From positions 992,001-1,056,000 of the forward strand of contig NZ_CP102246.1 in assembly GCF_024599795.1 (NCBI RefSeq): a stretch of 64,000 nucleotides of DNA. Direction: 5' to 3'. The position numbers were made by a program, and so were the translations under genes. Under the pieces are notes generated by a model. That model searched no databases. It was given only the letters and a program-made list of their open reading frames with translations, and was not told the DNA's origin. Below are positions 56,784 to 64,000 of this stretch, in pieces; positions within the stretch are counted from its first letter, which is position 1, and each line of letters opens with the position of its first letter. Origin of the DNA: Enterobacter cloacae complex sp. R_G8. GTDB lineage: Bacteria; Pseudomonadota; Gammaproteobacteria; Enterobacterales; Enterobacteriaceae.

Positions 56784-57369
56784 TACGCAGCGCTTCCAGT
56801 AACAGTTTCAGGGCGCGTCCACGGTGGGAAATCGCGCTTTTCTCTTCGCGGGTCAGTTCCGCGGCGGTTTTGCCCTCAGTCGGGACAAAGAAGATGGGGT
56901 CGTAGCCAAAGCCGCCGTTACCGGCTGCTTCACGGGTAATCACCCCCGGCCAGCTGCCGTGGCAGACGACAGGCGTAGGGTCTTCCGCGTGACGCATATA
57001 GACCAGCACGCAGTGGAACTGCGCGGTACGCTGTTCGTCTGGCACATCCTTCAGGGCAACAAGCAGCTTTTCCAGATTCTGCTGGTCGGTGGCGTCCACG
57101 CCTGAATAGCGGGCAGAGTAAATGCCCGGAGCACCGCCCAGAAAATCAACCGCCAGGCCGGAATCATCGGCAATCGCGGGCAGGCCGGTCACCTGCGCGG
57201 CATGGCGTGCTTTCAGGATCGCGTTTTCGATAAACGTCAGGCCGGTCTCTTCGGCGGACTCCACGCCAAGCTCGGTCTGCGCCACTACATCCAGGCCAAA
57301 ATCATTTAATAGCGAGGCCAGCTCGCGCACTTTACCGGCGTTGCCGGTAGCGAGAACAACTTTCTGCAT
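56776..57369 (-). CDS. rdgB: dITP/XTP pyrophosphatase RdgB
   Basis: Removes non-canonical purine triphosphates. 197 residues with [13 protein letters not shown] at the N-terminus, [26 protein letters not shown] and the C-terminal [12 protein letters not shown] and ISHRGRALK substrate motifs. Between yggU and hemW as in E. coli. Confidence 0.97.
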   Translation of the reverse strand: MQKVVLATGNAGKVRELASLLNDFGLDVVAQTELGVESAEETGLTFIENAILKARHAAQVTGLPAIADDSGLAVDFLGGAPGIYSARYSGVDATDQQNLEKLLVALKDVPDEQRTAQFHCVLVYMRHAEDPTPVVCHGSWPGVITREAAGNGGFGYDPIFFVPTEGKTAAELTREEKSAISHRGRALKLLLEALRNG

Positions 57370-57381
57370 CGTTTTATCCTG

Positions 57382-57669
57382 TTAAATCAGAGCCGCGACT
57401 TCCGTCGGGATGGATTGCGGATTAAGGATTTTTACCTGTTTATGCCGCCCAAGTTCACCCTTTTCTATGATGACCTGGCTTTTGGCAACGCGAAACTGTT
57501 TTGCCAGATATTTGGTCAGATGCGCATTCGCCTGGCCATCTACCGGTGGGGCGGTGATGGCGACTTTTAACTCGTCGCCATGCAGTCCAACAATACTGTC
57601 ACGGCTGGCTTTCGGCTGAATATACAGCCGTAAAACCAGCCCATCAGCGCAGGTGCTTACGGCACTCAT
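57382..57669 (-). CDS. yggU: DUF167 protein YggU
   Basis: A 95-residue small soluble protein ([40 protein letters not shown]). The start at ATG 57669 matches E. coli; the frame to 57681 would lie further inside yggT. It overlaps the end of yggT by 4 bp. Function unknown. Confidence 0.95.
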   Translation of the reverse strand: MSAVSTCADGLVLRLYIQPKASRDSIVGLHGDELKVAITAPPVDGQANAHLTKYLAKQFRVAKSQVIIEKGELGRHKQVKILNPQSIPTEVAALI

Positions 57670-58232
57670 AGCGCCATCCACAGCCCCGGCAGCAGCATAT
57701 CGCCCGTGGACTGTAACAGCTCGGCAATGCCCATATTGACGACATACAGCAGCAGAACCAGGATCATCGGGGAAAAGTCGATGCCGCCCATTGACGGGAG
57801 CAGGTTACGAATGGGACGCAGCAGCGGTTCGGCCAGCTGAATCAAGGCATATTCCACCGGGCTACGGCCCTGGCTGACCCAACTCATGATGGCCATGACC
57901 AGCAGCACCCAGAAGATCAGCAGACCGATGGTTTTAATCAGGATCAGGACGGCAGCAATCCAGATGATCGGCTGGAAGGTGATGACCATAAACAGCACAA
58001 TCGCTTTGATAACGCTCAGAATAAACGCCACCAGCAGAGATGCGCTGTCAATGGGGCCCATCGCCGGAATAATACGGCGCAGCGGCCCCACAACAGGTTG
58101 GGTGATTTTCACGACAAACTGCGAGAACGGGTTGTAAAAATCACAGCGGGCCCACTGCATCCAGACGCGCAGCAAAAGCGCCATCGTATACAGCTCAATG
58201 ACCGTTGAGAGCAGGAAAGTCAACGTCTTCAT
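57666..58232 (-). CDS. yggT: YggT family (YGGT domain) membrane protein
   Basis: A 188-residue inner-membrane protein with two repeats of the YGGT domain ([20 protein letters not shown] ... and [20 protein letters not shown] ...), giving four helices. The family has been linked to ion homeostasis or osmotic response; not proven here. Part of the yggS-yggT-yggU-rdgB-hemW run. Confidence 0.95.
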   Translation of the reverse strand: MKTLTFLLSTVIELYTMALLLRVWMQWARCDFYNPFSQFVVKITQPVVGPLRRIIPAMGPIDSASLLVAFILSVIKAIVLFMVITFQPIIWIAAVLILIKTIGLLIFWVLLVMAIMSWVSQGRSPVEYALIQLAEPLLRPIRNLLPSMGGIDFSPMILVLLLYVVNMGIAELLQSTGDMLLPGLWMAL

Positions 58233-58253
58233 GGCGTTCCTCAGGTTTCCTTA

Positions 58254-58955
58254 TTATTGGGTGTAGTCGCGCGCACCGAAAATTGCCGTGCCGATGCGCA
58301 CCATAGTGCTGCCTGCCGCGATGGCGGCTTCCATATCATCCGACATGCCCAGAGAAAGCGTGTCTACCGTTTCATAGCGCGCTTTAAGCGCCTCAAATGC
58401 TACAGCCATTTGCTGTGCCACGGCAAACTGCCTTTCATAACTTGACTCAGGCGCCGGGATGGCCATCAAACCGCGCAGGGTTAAGCGCGGCAGGGCCGCC
58501 ACTTCGGCTGCCAGAGCCTCCAGCTCATTCAGCGCAATACCGGATTTACTGTTTTCATCGCTGATATTGATCTGAATGAGTACGTTGAGCGCTGGCATCT
58601 CTGCCGGGCGCTGATCGTTCAGACGGGTGGCAATCCGCAGACGGTCGATGGTATGGCACCAGTCAAAGTGCTCTGCCACCAGACGGCTTTTATTCGACTG
58701 CAGTGGGCCAATAAAGTGCCATTGCAGGCCGGTATTCCCCTGCTCCTGGAAATAGCGAATTTTATCCACGCCTTCCTGCACGTAGTTCTCACCAAATGCA
58801 CGCTGGCCTGCATCAATCGCTTCTGCGATGGCGCTCGCAGGCTTGGTTTTGCTCACTGCAAGTAACGTAATTTCTTCTGAAGCACGGCCGCAACGTGTTG
58901 CTGCGGCTGAGATTTTGTCCCGGACCTGTGCCAGGTTATGCGCAATGTCGTTCAT
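58254..58955 (-). CDS. yggS: PLP homeostasis protein YggS
   Basis: A 233-residue PLP-binding protein of the YggS/PROSC family. The PLP lysine lies in LLAVSKTKPASAIAEAI; phosphate-binding residues are in LSLGMSDDMEAAIAAGSTMVRIG. It maintains B6 vitamer balance. It is divergent from yggR over 17 bp between start codons. Confidence 0.97.
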   Translation of the reverse strand: MNDIAHNLAQVRDKISAAATRCGRASEEITLLAVSKTKPASAIAEAIDAGQRAFGENYVQEGVDKIRYFQEQGNTGLQWHFIGPLQSNKSRLVAEHFDWCHTIDRLRIATRLNDQRPAEMPALNVLIQINISDENSKSGIALNELEALAAEVAALPRLTLRGLMAIPAPESSYERQFAVAQQMAVAFEALKARYETVDTLSLGMSDDMEAAIAAGSTMVRIGTAIFGARDYTQ

Positions 58956-58972
58956 TTTCCGAGGAGTAATAT

Positions 58973-59953
58973 ATGGATGTGGAAGAAATTGTGGCCCTTA
59001 GTGTAAAGCATAATGTCTCCGATCTACACCTGTGCAGTGATTCGCCACCGCGCTGGCGCAGAGCAGGCCGCCTTGAACCGGCTCCCTTTCCCTCTCCCGA
59101 TGTGGATGCGTTACTGAAAACGTGGCTCAACGATGAGCAGCAGGGGACATGGTGGGCAAGCGGGCAGGTAGATTTTGCTGTGACCCTTGCGGGAAACCAG
59201 CGCCTGCGCGCAAGCGCCTTTAAACAGATGAAGGGCAACTCCATCACGCTGCGCCTGTTACCCCGGGTCTGCCCGCAGCTCTCCGCCCTGGGCGCTCCCC
59301 AGGCTATCCCGGAACTCCTGTCCCACGACAGCGGGCTGATACTGGTGACAGGCGCAACCGGCAGCGGCAAATCCACAACCCTTGCGGCAATGGTGGATTT
59401 TCTTAATCACCAGACGGATGGGCATATTCTGACGCTCGAAGATCCGGTGGAGTTTGTCTATCAGAGCGAACGTTGTCTGATTCAGCAGCGGGAGATCGGC
59501 CTGCACAGTCCCTCATTTGCCGAGGCGCTGCGCAGTGCGTTGCGTGAAGACCCCGATGTCATCCTGCTGGGAGAACTGCGCGACAGCGAAACGATCCGCC
59601 TGGCGCTGACCGCCGCTGAAACCGGGCATCTGGTGCTGGCGACGCTGCACACCCGCGGCGCCTCGCAGGCGATTGAACGGCTGGTCGATACGTTCCCGGC
59701 GCAGGAGAAAGACCCGGTGCGTAATCAGCTGGCCGGCAGCCTGCGGGCGGTGCTGGCGCAGAGGCTACTCCCCGACCTGCAGGGTGGGCGCGTCGCGCTG
59801 TATGAGCTGCTGGTGAATACGCCAGCGGCAGCGAACCTTATCCGCGAAGGTAAAACGTGGCAGTTGCCCGGTATTATTCAAACCGGTCAGCAGGCGGGGA
59901 TGCAGAATTTTGATCGGAGCCTGGCAGAGCGACGGGCGCAGGGGCGGTTGTAG
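58973..59953 (+). CDS. yggR: PilT-like secretion ATPase YggR
   Basis: A 326-residue PilT-type twitching/retraction ATPase. Walker A is TGATGSGKSTTLAAMV, the Asp box is ILTLEDPVEF, Walker B is ALREDPDVILLGELRDSET, and the His box TGHLVLATLHTRGA is present. No pilus genes are nearby, so the partner is elsewhere or the gene is an orphan as in E. coli. Confidence 0.94.
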   Translation: MDVEEIVALSVKHNVSDLHLCSDSPPRWRRAGRLEPAPFPSPDVDALLKTWLNDEQQGTWWASGQVDFAVTLAGNQRLRASAFKQMKGNSITLRLLPRVCPQLSALGAPQAIPELLSHDSGLILVTGATGSGKSTTLAAMVDFLNHQTDGHILTLEDPVEFVYQSERCLIQQREIGLHSPSFAEALRSALREDPDVILLGELRDSETIRLALTAAETGHLVLATLHTRGASQAIERLVDTFPAQEKDPVRNQLAGSLRAVLAQRLLPDLQGGRVALYELLVNTPAAANLIREGKTWQLPGIIQTGQQAGMQNFDRSLAERRAQGRL

Positions 59954-59963
59954 GCCCCTACGC

Positions 59964-60380
59964 TCAGTAACCCTGTTCGAAATAGCTTTCGAGGATGATG
60001 ACGGCGGAAGCCGAATCGACGCTGCCTTTGTTGAGTGCGCGGAAGCCCCCGTGCTCAAAAAGGCCGGCACGCGCTTCGACGGTACTCAATCGTTCGTCGT
60101 GGAGCTTCACGGAGACGCCAAAGCGACCGTGGATTTTATTAGCAAATTTACGCGCTCTGGCGGTAAGTGGCTGTTCAGTGCCGTCCATGTTGAGCGGTAA
60201 ACCGACAATCACGTCGTCCGGCTGCCACTCTTTAAGCAGACGCTCAATAAGGTTCCAGTCCGGTGTGCCGTCGTTCGCCTTAAGGGCCGTGAGCGGACGG
60301 GCGGTGCCGGTAATACGCTGGCCGACGGCGACGCCAATGCTTTTCGTGCCAAAATCGAAGGCCAGAAGTGTTCCGCTCAT
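59964..60380 (-). CDS. yqgF: Putative Holliday junction resolvase / pre-16S rRNA nuclease YqgF
   Basis: A 138-residue RNase H-fold nuclease that completes 16S rRNA 5' processing (also called ruvX). The first acidic motif is [28 protein letters not shown] and [12 protein letters not shown] hold further acidic residues. Start shares one base with the yqgE stop (TGATG). Confidence 0.96.
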   Translation of the reverse strand: MSGTLLAFDFGTKSIGVAVGQRITGTARPLTALKANDGTPDWNLIERLLKEWQPDDVIVGLPLNMDGTEQPLTARARKFANKIHGRFGVSVKLHDERLSTVEARAGLFEHGGFRALNKGSVDSASAVIILESYFEQGY

Positions 60381-60940
60381 CAGGCGTGCCCCGCAACGCC
60401 AGGCATGGTCAGAATATCAATGCCAATCAGTTTCGCCGCATCACGCCAGCGGTCGGCGATAGGGGTTTTGAACAGGATATTCATGTCAGCAGGGGCGGTG
60501 AGCCAGGCGTTATCCAGGATCTCCTGTTCAAGCTGGCCCTTCTCCCAGGAGGCGTAACCCAGTGCCACCAGCACTTCAGAAGGCTGCTCTGCGGTGCCCA
60601 GCGTTTCCAGCACATCGCGGGAGGTGGTGATCACCGTGTTGTCAGAGATACGAATACTGGAAGAGAAAATGGGCGGCGTATGCAGGATAAAACCGCGATC
60701 CTCTGCAAGAGGGCCACCCAGCATCACCGGTTTATCAAGACGGATTTCCGGCAGGCGTGCTTCAGCTGTAATTTTCAGCTTTTCCAGAATCCCTTCAACC
60801 TGCAGGTTCTCCAGCGGCTTGTTGATGATAATACCCATCGCGCCGTCTTCATTGTATTCACAAATATAAACCACGGAGCGGCGGAAAATCGGATCCTGGA
60901 GAGCAGGCATGGCAATAAGAAAGTGATGCTGTAAATTCAT
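60380..60940 (-). CDS. yqgE: YqgE/AlgH family protein
   Basis: A 186-residue UPF0301 protein from ATG 60940 ([20 protein letters not shown]). Conserved [19 protein letters not shown]. Function unestablished; AlgH in Pseudomonas is named for alginate regulation. The frame reaching 60994 is not used. Confidence 0.95.
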   Translation of the reverse strand: MNLQHHFLIAMPALQDPIFRRSVVYICEYNEDGAMGIIINKPLENLQVEGILEKLKITAEARLPEIRLDKPVMLGGPLAEDRGFILHTPPIFSSSIRISDNTVITTSRDVLETLGTAEQPSEVLVALGYASWEKGQLEQEILDNAWLTAPADMNILFKTPIADRWRDAAKLIGIDILTMPGVAGHA

Positions 60941-61026
60941 TGTCAGAGGTACTGTTTCCTGGTTTAAAAAGCGACAGCCCCAGTATGCGGACAAACCGGG
61001 GTGCTGTCACTAATAGTATTGGTAAG

Positions 61027-61974
61027 TTATTTCTGGAGACGTTTTTCGATGGCGTCCATCAGCATTCCGGTGATCGAGACCGGGAATTCCGCTTCAATTT
61101 CACGAATGCAGGTCGGGCTGGTGACGTTAACTTCGGTCAGACGATCGCCAATGATATCCAGGCCAACAAAGATCAGACCTTTGGCTTTCAGCGTTGGGCC
61201 GACGCGGCGGGCAATTTCCCAGTCACTTTCGGTTAACGGACGCGGTTCGCCACGGCCACCGGCCGCCAGATTACCACGGGTTTCGCCCCCCTGCGGGATA
61301 CGTGCCAGGCAGTAAGGCACGGGTTCGCCATCCACGATCAGGACGCGTTTATCGCCGTCTTTAATCGCGGGCAGATAGTTCTGTGCCATGCAGTAACGCG
61401 TACCCAGTTCGGTCAGCGTTTCGGCAATCACGCCAATATTCGGGTCGCCTTCTTTTACGCGGAAAATCGACGCGCCGCCCATGCCGTCCAGCGGTTTCAT
61501 GATGATATCGCCGTGTTTCTGCCAGAATTCCTTCAACTGGGCTTTGCTGCGGGTCACCAGCGTTTCCGGCGTCAGATCGGAGAACCAGGCGGTGTAGAGC
61601 TTCTCGTTGCAGTCGCGCAGGCTCTGCGGTTTATTGACGATAAGCGTCCCTTTTTCTTCTGCGCGCTCGAGGATATAGGTGCAGTAGATGTATTCGGTGT
61701 CGAACGGAGGATCTTTACGCATCAGGATGACGTTGAGATCGGCGAGCGCAATATCCTGCTCGCTGCCGAATTCGTACCATTTGTCGTAATTTTGCTCGAC
61801 GTTAACGATGCGGGTGCGTGCGCGGGCTTCACCGTTGATCAGATAAAGATCGTTCATCTCCATATAGTGGAGCTCATAGCCGCGACGCTGCGCTTCCAGC
61901 AGCATGGCGAAGCTGGAATCTTTCTTGATGTTAATGTTTGCGATGGGGTCCATCACGATGCCGAGCTTGATCAT
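61027..61974 (-). CDS. gshB: Glutathione synthetase
   Basis: ATP-grasp enzyme that joins gamma-glutamylcysteine and glycine. 315 residues from ATG 61974 (MIKLGIVMDPIANINIKKDS); the frame runs to 62010. Key segments: IIMKPLDGMGGASIFRVKEG (ATP-binding), GGETRGNLAAGGRGEPRPL (glycine-rich loop) and TEVNVTSPTCIREIE. Confidence 0.97.
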   Translation of the reverse strand: MIKLGIVMDPIANINIKKDSSFAMLLEAQRRGYELHYMEMNDLYLINGEARARTRIVNVEQNYDKWYEFGSEQDIALADLNVILMRKDPPFDTEYIYCTYILERAEEKGTLIVNKPQSLRDCNEKLYTAWFSDLTPETLVTRSKAQLKEFWQKHGDIIMKPLDGMGGASIFRVKEGDPNIGVIAETLTELGTRYCMAQNYLPAIKDGDKRVLIVDGEPVPYCLARIPQGGETRGNLAAGGRGEPRPLTESDWEIARRVGPTLKAKGLIFVGLDIIGDRLTEVNVTSPTCIREIEAEFPVSITGMLMDAIEKRLQK

Positions 61975-61993
61975 GTTCTTCTCCGTTAATGGG

Positions 61994-62725
61994 TCAACCC
62001 AGATCGCCAAACCGCACCTGTAGCGCGGTGATGGCTGTGAGTGCCGTTGTCTCAGTGCGCAGAACGCGAGGTCCCAACAGAATATCAGTAAACTGGTAAC
62101 GCGCCGTCATGGCAATTTCATCTGCCGACAGGCCGCCTTCCGGGCCAATCAGCAGGCGTACACGTTCAACGGGCAGCGCCAGCGTATTGATACTGGCGCT
62201 GGCGCGCGGATGGAGATTGAGCTTCAGCCCGCTCTCCTCTTCTGCACACCAGTCTTCGAGATCCATCGCCGGGCGGATCTCCGGAATACGGTTGCGGCCA
62301 CTCTGTTCACAGGCAGCAATGGCAATTTTCTGCCACTGCTGGATCTTCTTGTTCAGACGTTCCGCATCCAGTTTAACGCCGCAGCGCTCAGAAAAAAGTG
62401 GCGTAATGAGGCTTACACCCAGTTCAATGGATTTCTGAATGGTGAACTCCATCTTTTCCCCGCGCGACATCACCTGGCCCAGATGAATGTGCAGCGGCGA
62501 TTCACGGTCATCGACTTCGCCGCGCAGCACATTGACGTGCACGCTTTTTTTATCCGCCCGCGTAATTTCCGCGTCGAAAACCTGGTTGGAGCCGTCGAAC
62601 AGCTGAATCGCCTGGCCTGCCCCCATGCGCAGCACGCGGCCAACGTGATTGGCGGCATCGTCAGACAGGGCGATTTCGCGGCCAGCGGTAATCAGTTCAG
62701 GGTGATAGATGCGAGGAATACGCAT
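61994..62725 (-). CDS. rsmE: 16S rRNA (uracil(1498)-N3)-methyltransferase RsmE
   Basis: SPOUT-family methyltransferase of 243 residues from ATG 62725 ([19 protein letters not shown]). The knot motif is [16 protein letters not shown], followed by [20 protein letters not shown]. It lies between endA and gshB. Confidence 0.96.
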   Translation of the reverse strand: MRIPRIYHPELITAGREIALSDDAANHVGRVLRMGAGQAIQLFDGSNQVFDAEITRADKKSVHVNVLRGEVDDRESPLHIHLGQVMSRGEKMEFTIQKSIELGVSLITPLFSERCGVKLDAERLNKKIQQWQKIAIAACEQSGRNRIPEIRPAMDLEDWCAEEESGLKLNLHPRASASINTLALPVERVRLLIGPEGGLSADEIAMTARYQFTDILLGPRVLRTETTALTAITALQVRFGDLG

Positions 62726-62777
62726 AGTCAAAAATTCCATGTGTCATGCTGTGTAAGCGAATTGCCGCTAGTGTAGG

Positions 62778-63485
62778 TTAGCTCTTTTGCGCCTGGCAAG
62801 CCCGCTGGACGTAAGGGTTATGATTCCCCTGGACCCTGGCGATGCGTTCGTCGCGCTGACATTCCCACTCGGTGACCGGGTATTGTTTATTCCAGGCGTT
62901 AAACAGTTGGGTTTGCTGGCGGGAAAGGTTGAGGTTGTAACGATCGCGCATATAGAAGTACGTGCGGGCAATGCTGCCGCGTGCCCGGGCAGGGGGCTCG
63001 GCGACTTTCTCTTTAAAATCCACCTTCATTCCGCACTGGCCGTACTGGCCTTCGCCACCGTTCCACTGGCTGTACATAAAATTGCCGCGGTCGCCATTCA
63101 CTTCACCCACAGCGGGCTGCAGGTTGTGCATATCGCTTTCCATTTGACGATAGACCGGATCTTTGGCGCAGTTTTTACGTCCGCCATCCTGCCAGCACTG
63201 GCGCTGATGGCCAAACTGCCATGCCGGAACCACATGTTCCCACTCGATGCGGCTGGCGCGGTTTTCGTTTTTACGCACCTTATAGCCGCAGGATTCAAGG
63301 TCAACGACCCCTTTTTTACCCTGCCAGTTAATTTTGCAGCCACAGTAGAAGTCGCCCGGCACGTCAGCGTTGACCTTCACGCCTGCCGCTTTGGCCTGGG
63401 AAAAACTGTTGATACCGTCGGCCAGAGCCTGGCCGGAGAGGGCCGTTGTCAGAAAGGCAACCGCGAGAGAGAAATTACGGGACAT
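62778..63485 (-). CDS. endA: Endonuclease I
   Basis: Periplasmic double-strand DNA endonuclease. 235 residues from ATG 63485. Signal peptide [22 protein letters not shown]. The His-Me-type active site is [16 protein letters not shown], followed by [18 protein letters not shown]. Several Cys pairs fit the disulfide-stabilised enzyme. Confidence 0.96.
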   Translation of the reverse strand: MSRNFSLAVAFLTTALSGQALADGINSFSQAKAAGVKVNADVPGDFYCGCKINWQGKKGVVDLESCGYKVRKNENRASRIEWEHVVPAWQFGHQRQCWQDGGRKNCAKDPVYRQMESDMHNLQPAVGEVNGDRGNFMYSQWNGGEGQYGQCGMKVDFKEKVAEPPARARGSIARTYFYMRDRYNLNLSRQQTQLFNAWNKQYPVTEWECQRDERIARVQGNHNPYVQRACQAQKS

Positions 63486-63579
63486 CTTACACTCCGTGTC
63501 AAAACGAGCCCGCAACGTAGCGAAAGTTGTTCCTGTATGCAATCAGCCAGATCAGGAAAGTTCCTGAAAGTTCAGTTGG

Positions 63580-64000
63580 TTATTCTGCGACCAGTGGCTC
63601 GCCGCACTTCACGCAGCGGTAGGTTGCCTCGCCGCGTACCACACGATTATGGCGACGAACGGTGAGCTGATGCTGCTGGCACTGGCAGCGGTAGGGGAAG
63701 GTATTACGGCGTACCGATTCCAGTTCGAACTGATGAGTACGGCGTGCCGGAACGCCGAGCACCGACTCCATCATCCATTTCCACTCTTTGCCGTGCGGAG
63801 CCACGCGGCCGAAGTGTTTCCATACCAGAAGGTGTGCCAGTTCGTGCGGCACCACTTCCTCAATAAACGCCTGCTGGTTTTCCATCATCAGTACCGGGTT
63901 CAGGCGGATCTCATAGGATTCCAGCCAGGCGGTACCCGCCGCGGTTCCTCGCTGCTGGTAGACGAGTTTTGGTTCCGGATAATTACGGCCGAGCTTCTGG
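63580..64000 (-). CDS. sprT: SprT family zinc metalloprotease-like protein, 5' end cut
   Basis: C-terminal part of SprT; the start is beyond base 64000. The zinc motif HELAH is in [18 protein letters not shown], and the C-terminal zinc-ribbon has [10 protein letters not shown] and [13 protein letters not shown]. The in-frame sequence continues upstream to the window edge ([20 protein letters not shown]). Neighbour of endA as in E. coli. Confidence 0.94.
   Translation of the reverse strand, partial: QKLGRNYPEPKLVYQQRGTAAGTAWLESYEIRLNPVLMMENQQAFIEEVVPHELAHLLVWKHFGRVAPHGKEWKWMMESVLGVPARRTHQFELESVRRNTFPYRCQCQQHQLTVRRHNRVVRGEATYRCVKCGEPLVAE

Overview
The window reads as a chromosomal segment of an Enterobacter-type enterobacterium (Enterobacter cloacae complex or a close relative). 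Gene order and protein sequences follow the E. coli / Salmonella backbone closely: dkgA-yqhD-yqhC-yghB-metC-exbBD-yqhA-yghZ, yghU-gss, pheV-yqgA-speC, and nupG-mltC-yggX-mutY-trmB-yggL-yggN-hemW-rdgB-yggU-yggT-yggS-yggR-yqgF-yqgE-gshB-rsmE-endA-sprT. The first gene (dkgA) and the last (sprT) are cut by the window edges. No 16S/23S rRNA, CRISPR array, insertion sequence, integrase or transposase was seen; one tRNA gene (tRNA-Phe) is present.

Layout. 1-6.5 kb: aldehyde detoxification (dkgA, yqhD and their activator yqhC), yghB, metC behind a MetJ box, and exbB-exbD behind a Fur-box-like site. 6.5-8.0 kb: three unrecognised genes inserted between exbD and yqhA. 8.0-11.5 kb: yqhA, yghZ and a chemoreceptor with a flagellar (FliA-type) promoter. 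11.5-15.1 kb: a TetR repressor divergent from a sugar isomerase-like gene and two alpha/beta hydrolases, with a perfect palindromic operator between them. 15.2-16.4 kb: the first of two copies of a convergent, tail-overlapping gene pair (DUF4225-like protein plus small two-helix membrane protein). 16.6-21 kb: a 40-residue exported peptide, yghU, gss and a kinase-like orphan. 21-28.4 kb: pgaABCD for poly-N-acetylglucosamine export and a divergent LuxR-type regulator. 28.4-34.5 kb: a repeat-bearing autotransporter, a small lipoprotein and a response regulator / hybrid kinase pair. 34.7-35.9 kb: the second DUF4225-like pair, in reversed order, next to tRNA-Phe. 36.2-39.4 kb: tRNA-Phe, yqgA, speC. 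39.5-49.4 kb: a complete citrate-fermentation locus inserted between speC and nupG. 49.5-64 kb: ordinary backbone.

How the parts work together. The citrate locus has a CitA/CitB-type two-component system divergent from a transporter, a FAH-family enzyme and citCDEFXG. Together these can import citrate, build and charge citrate lyase with its prosthetic group, and cleave citrate to acetate and oxaloacetate. The membrane oxaloacetate decarboxylase oadGAB is absent, and the FAH-family gene sits where a decarboxylase would be expected. Surface and biofilm functions cluster at 21-34.5 kb. The best candidate for an under-described system is the duplicated DUF4225-like / small membrane protein pair: both copies keep the same convergent arrangement and a 23-26 bp overlap at their 3' ends, which would fit a toxin or effector with a membrane immunity partner, but that function is inferred.
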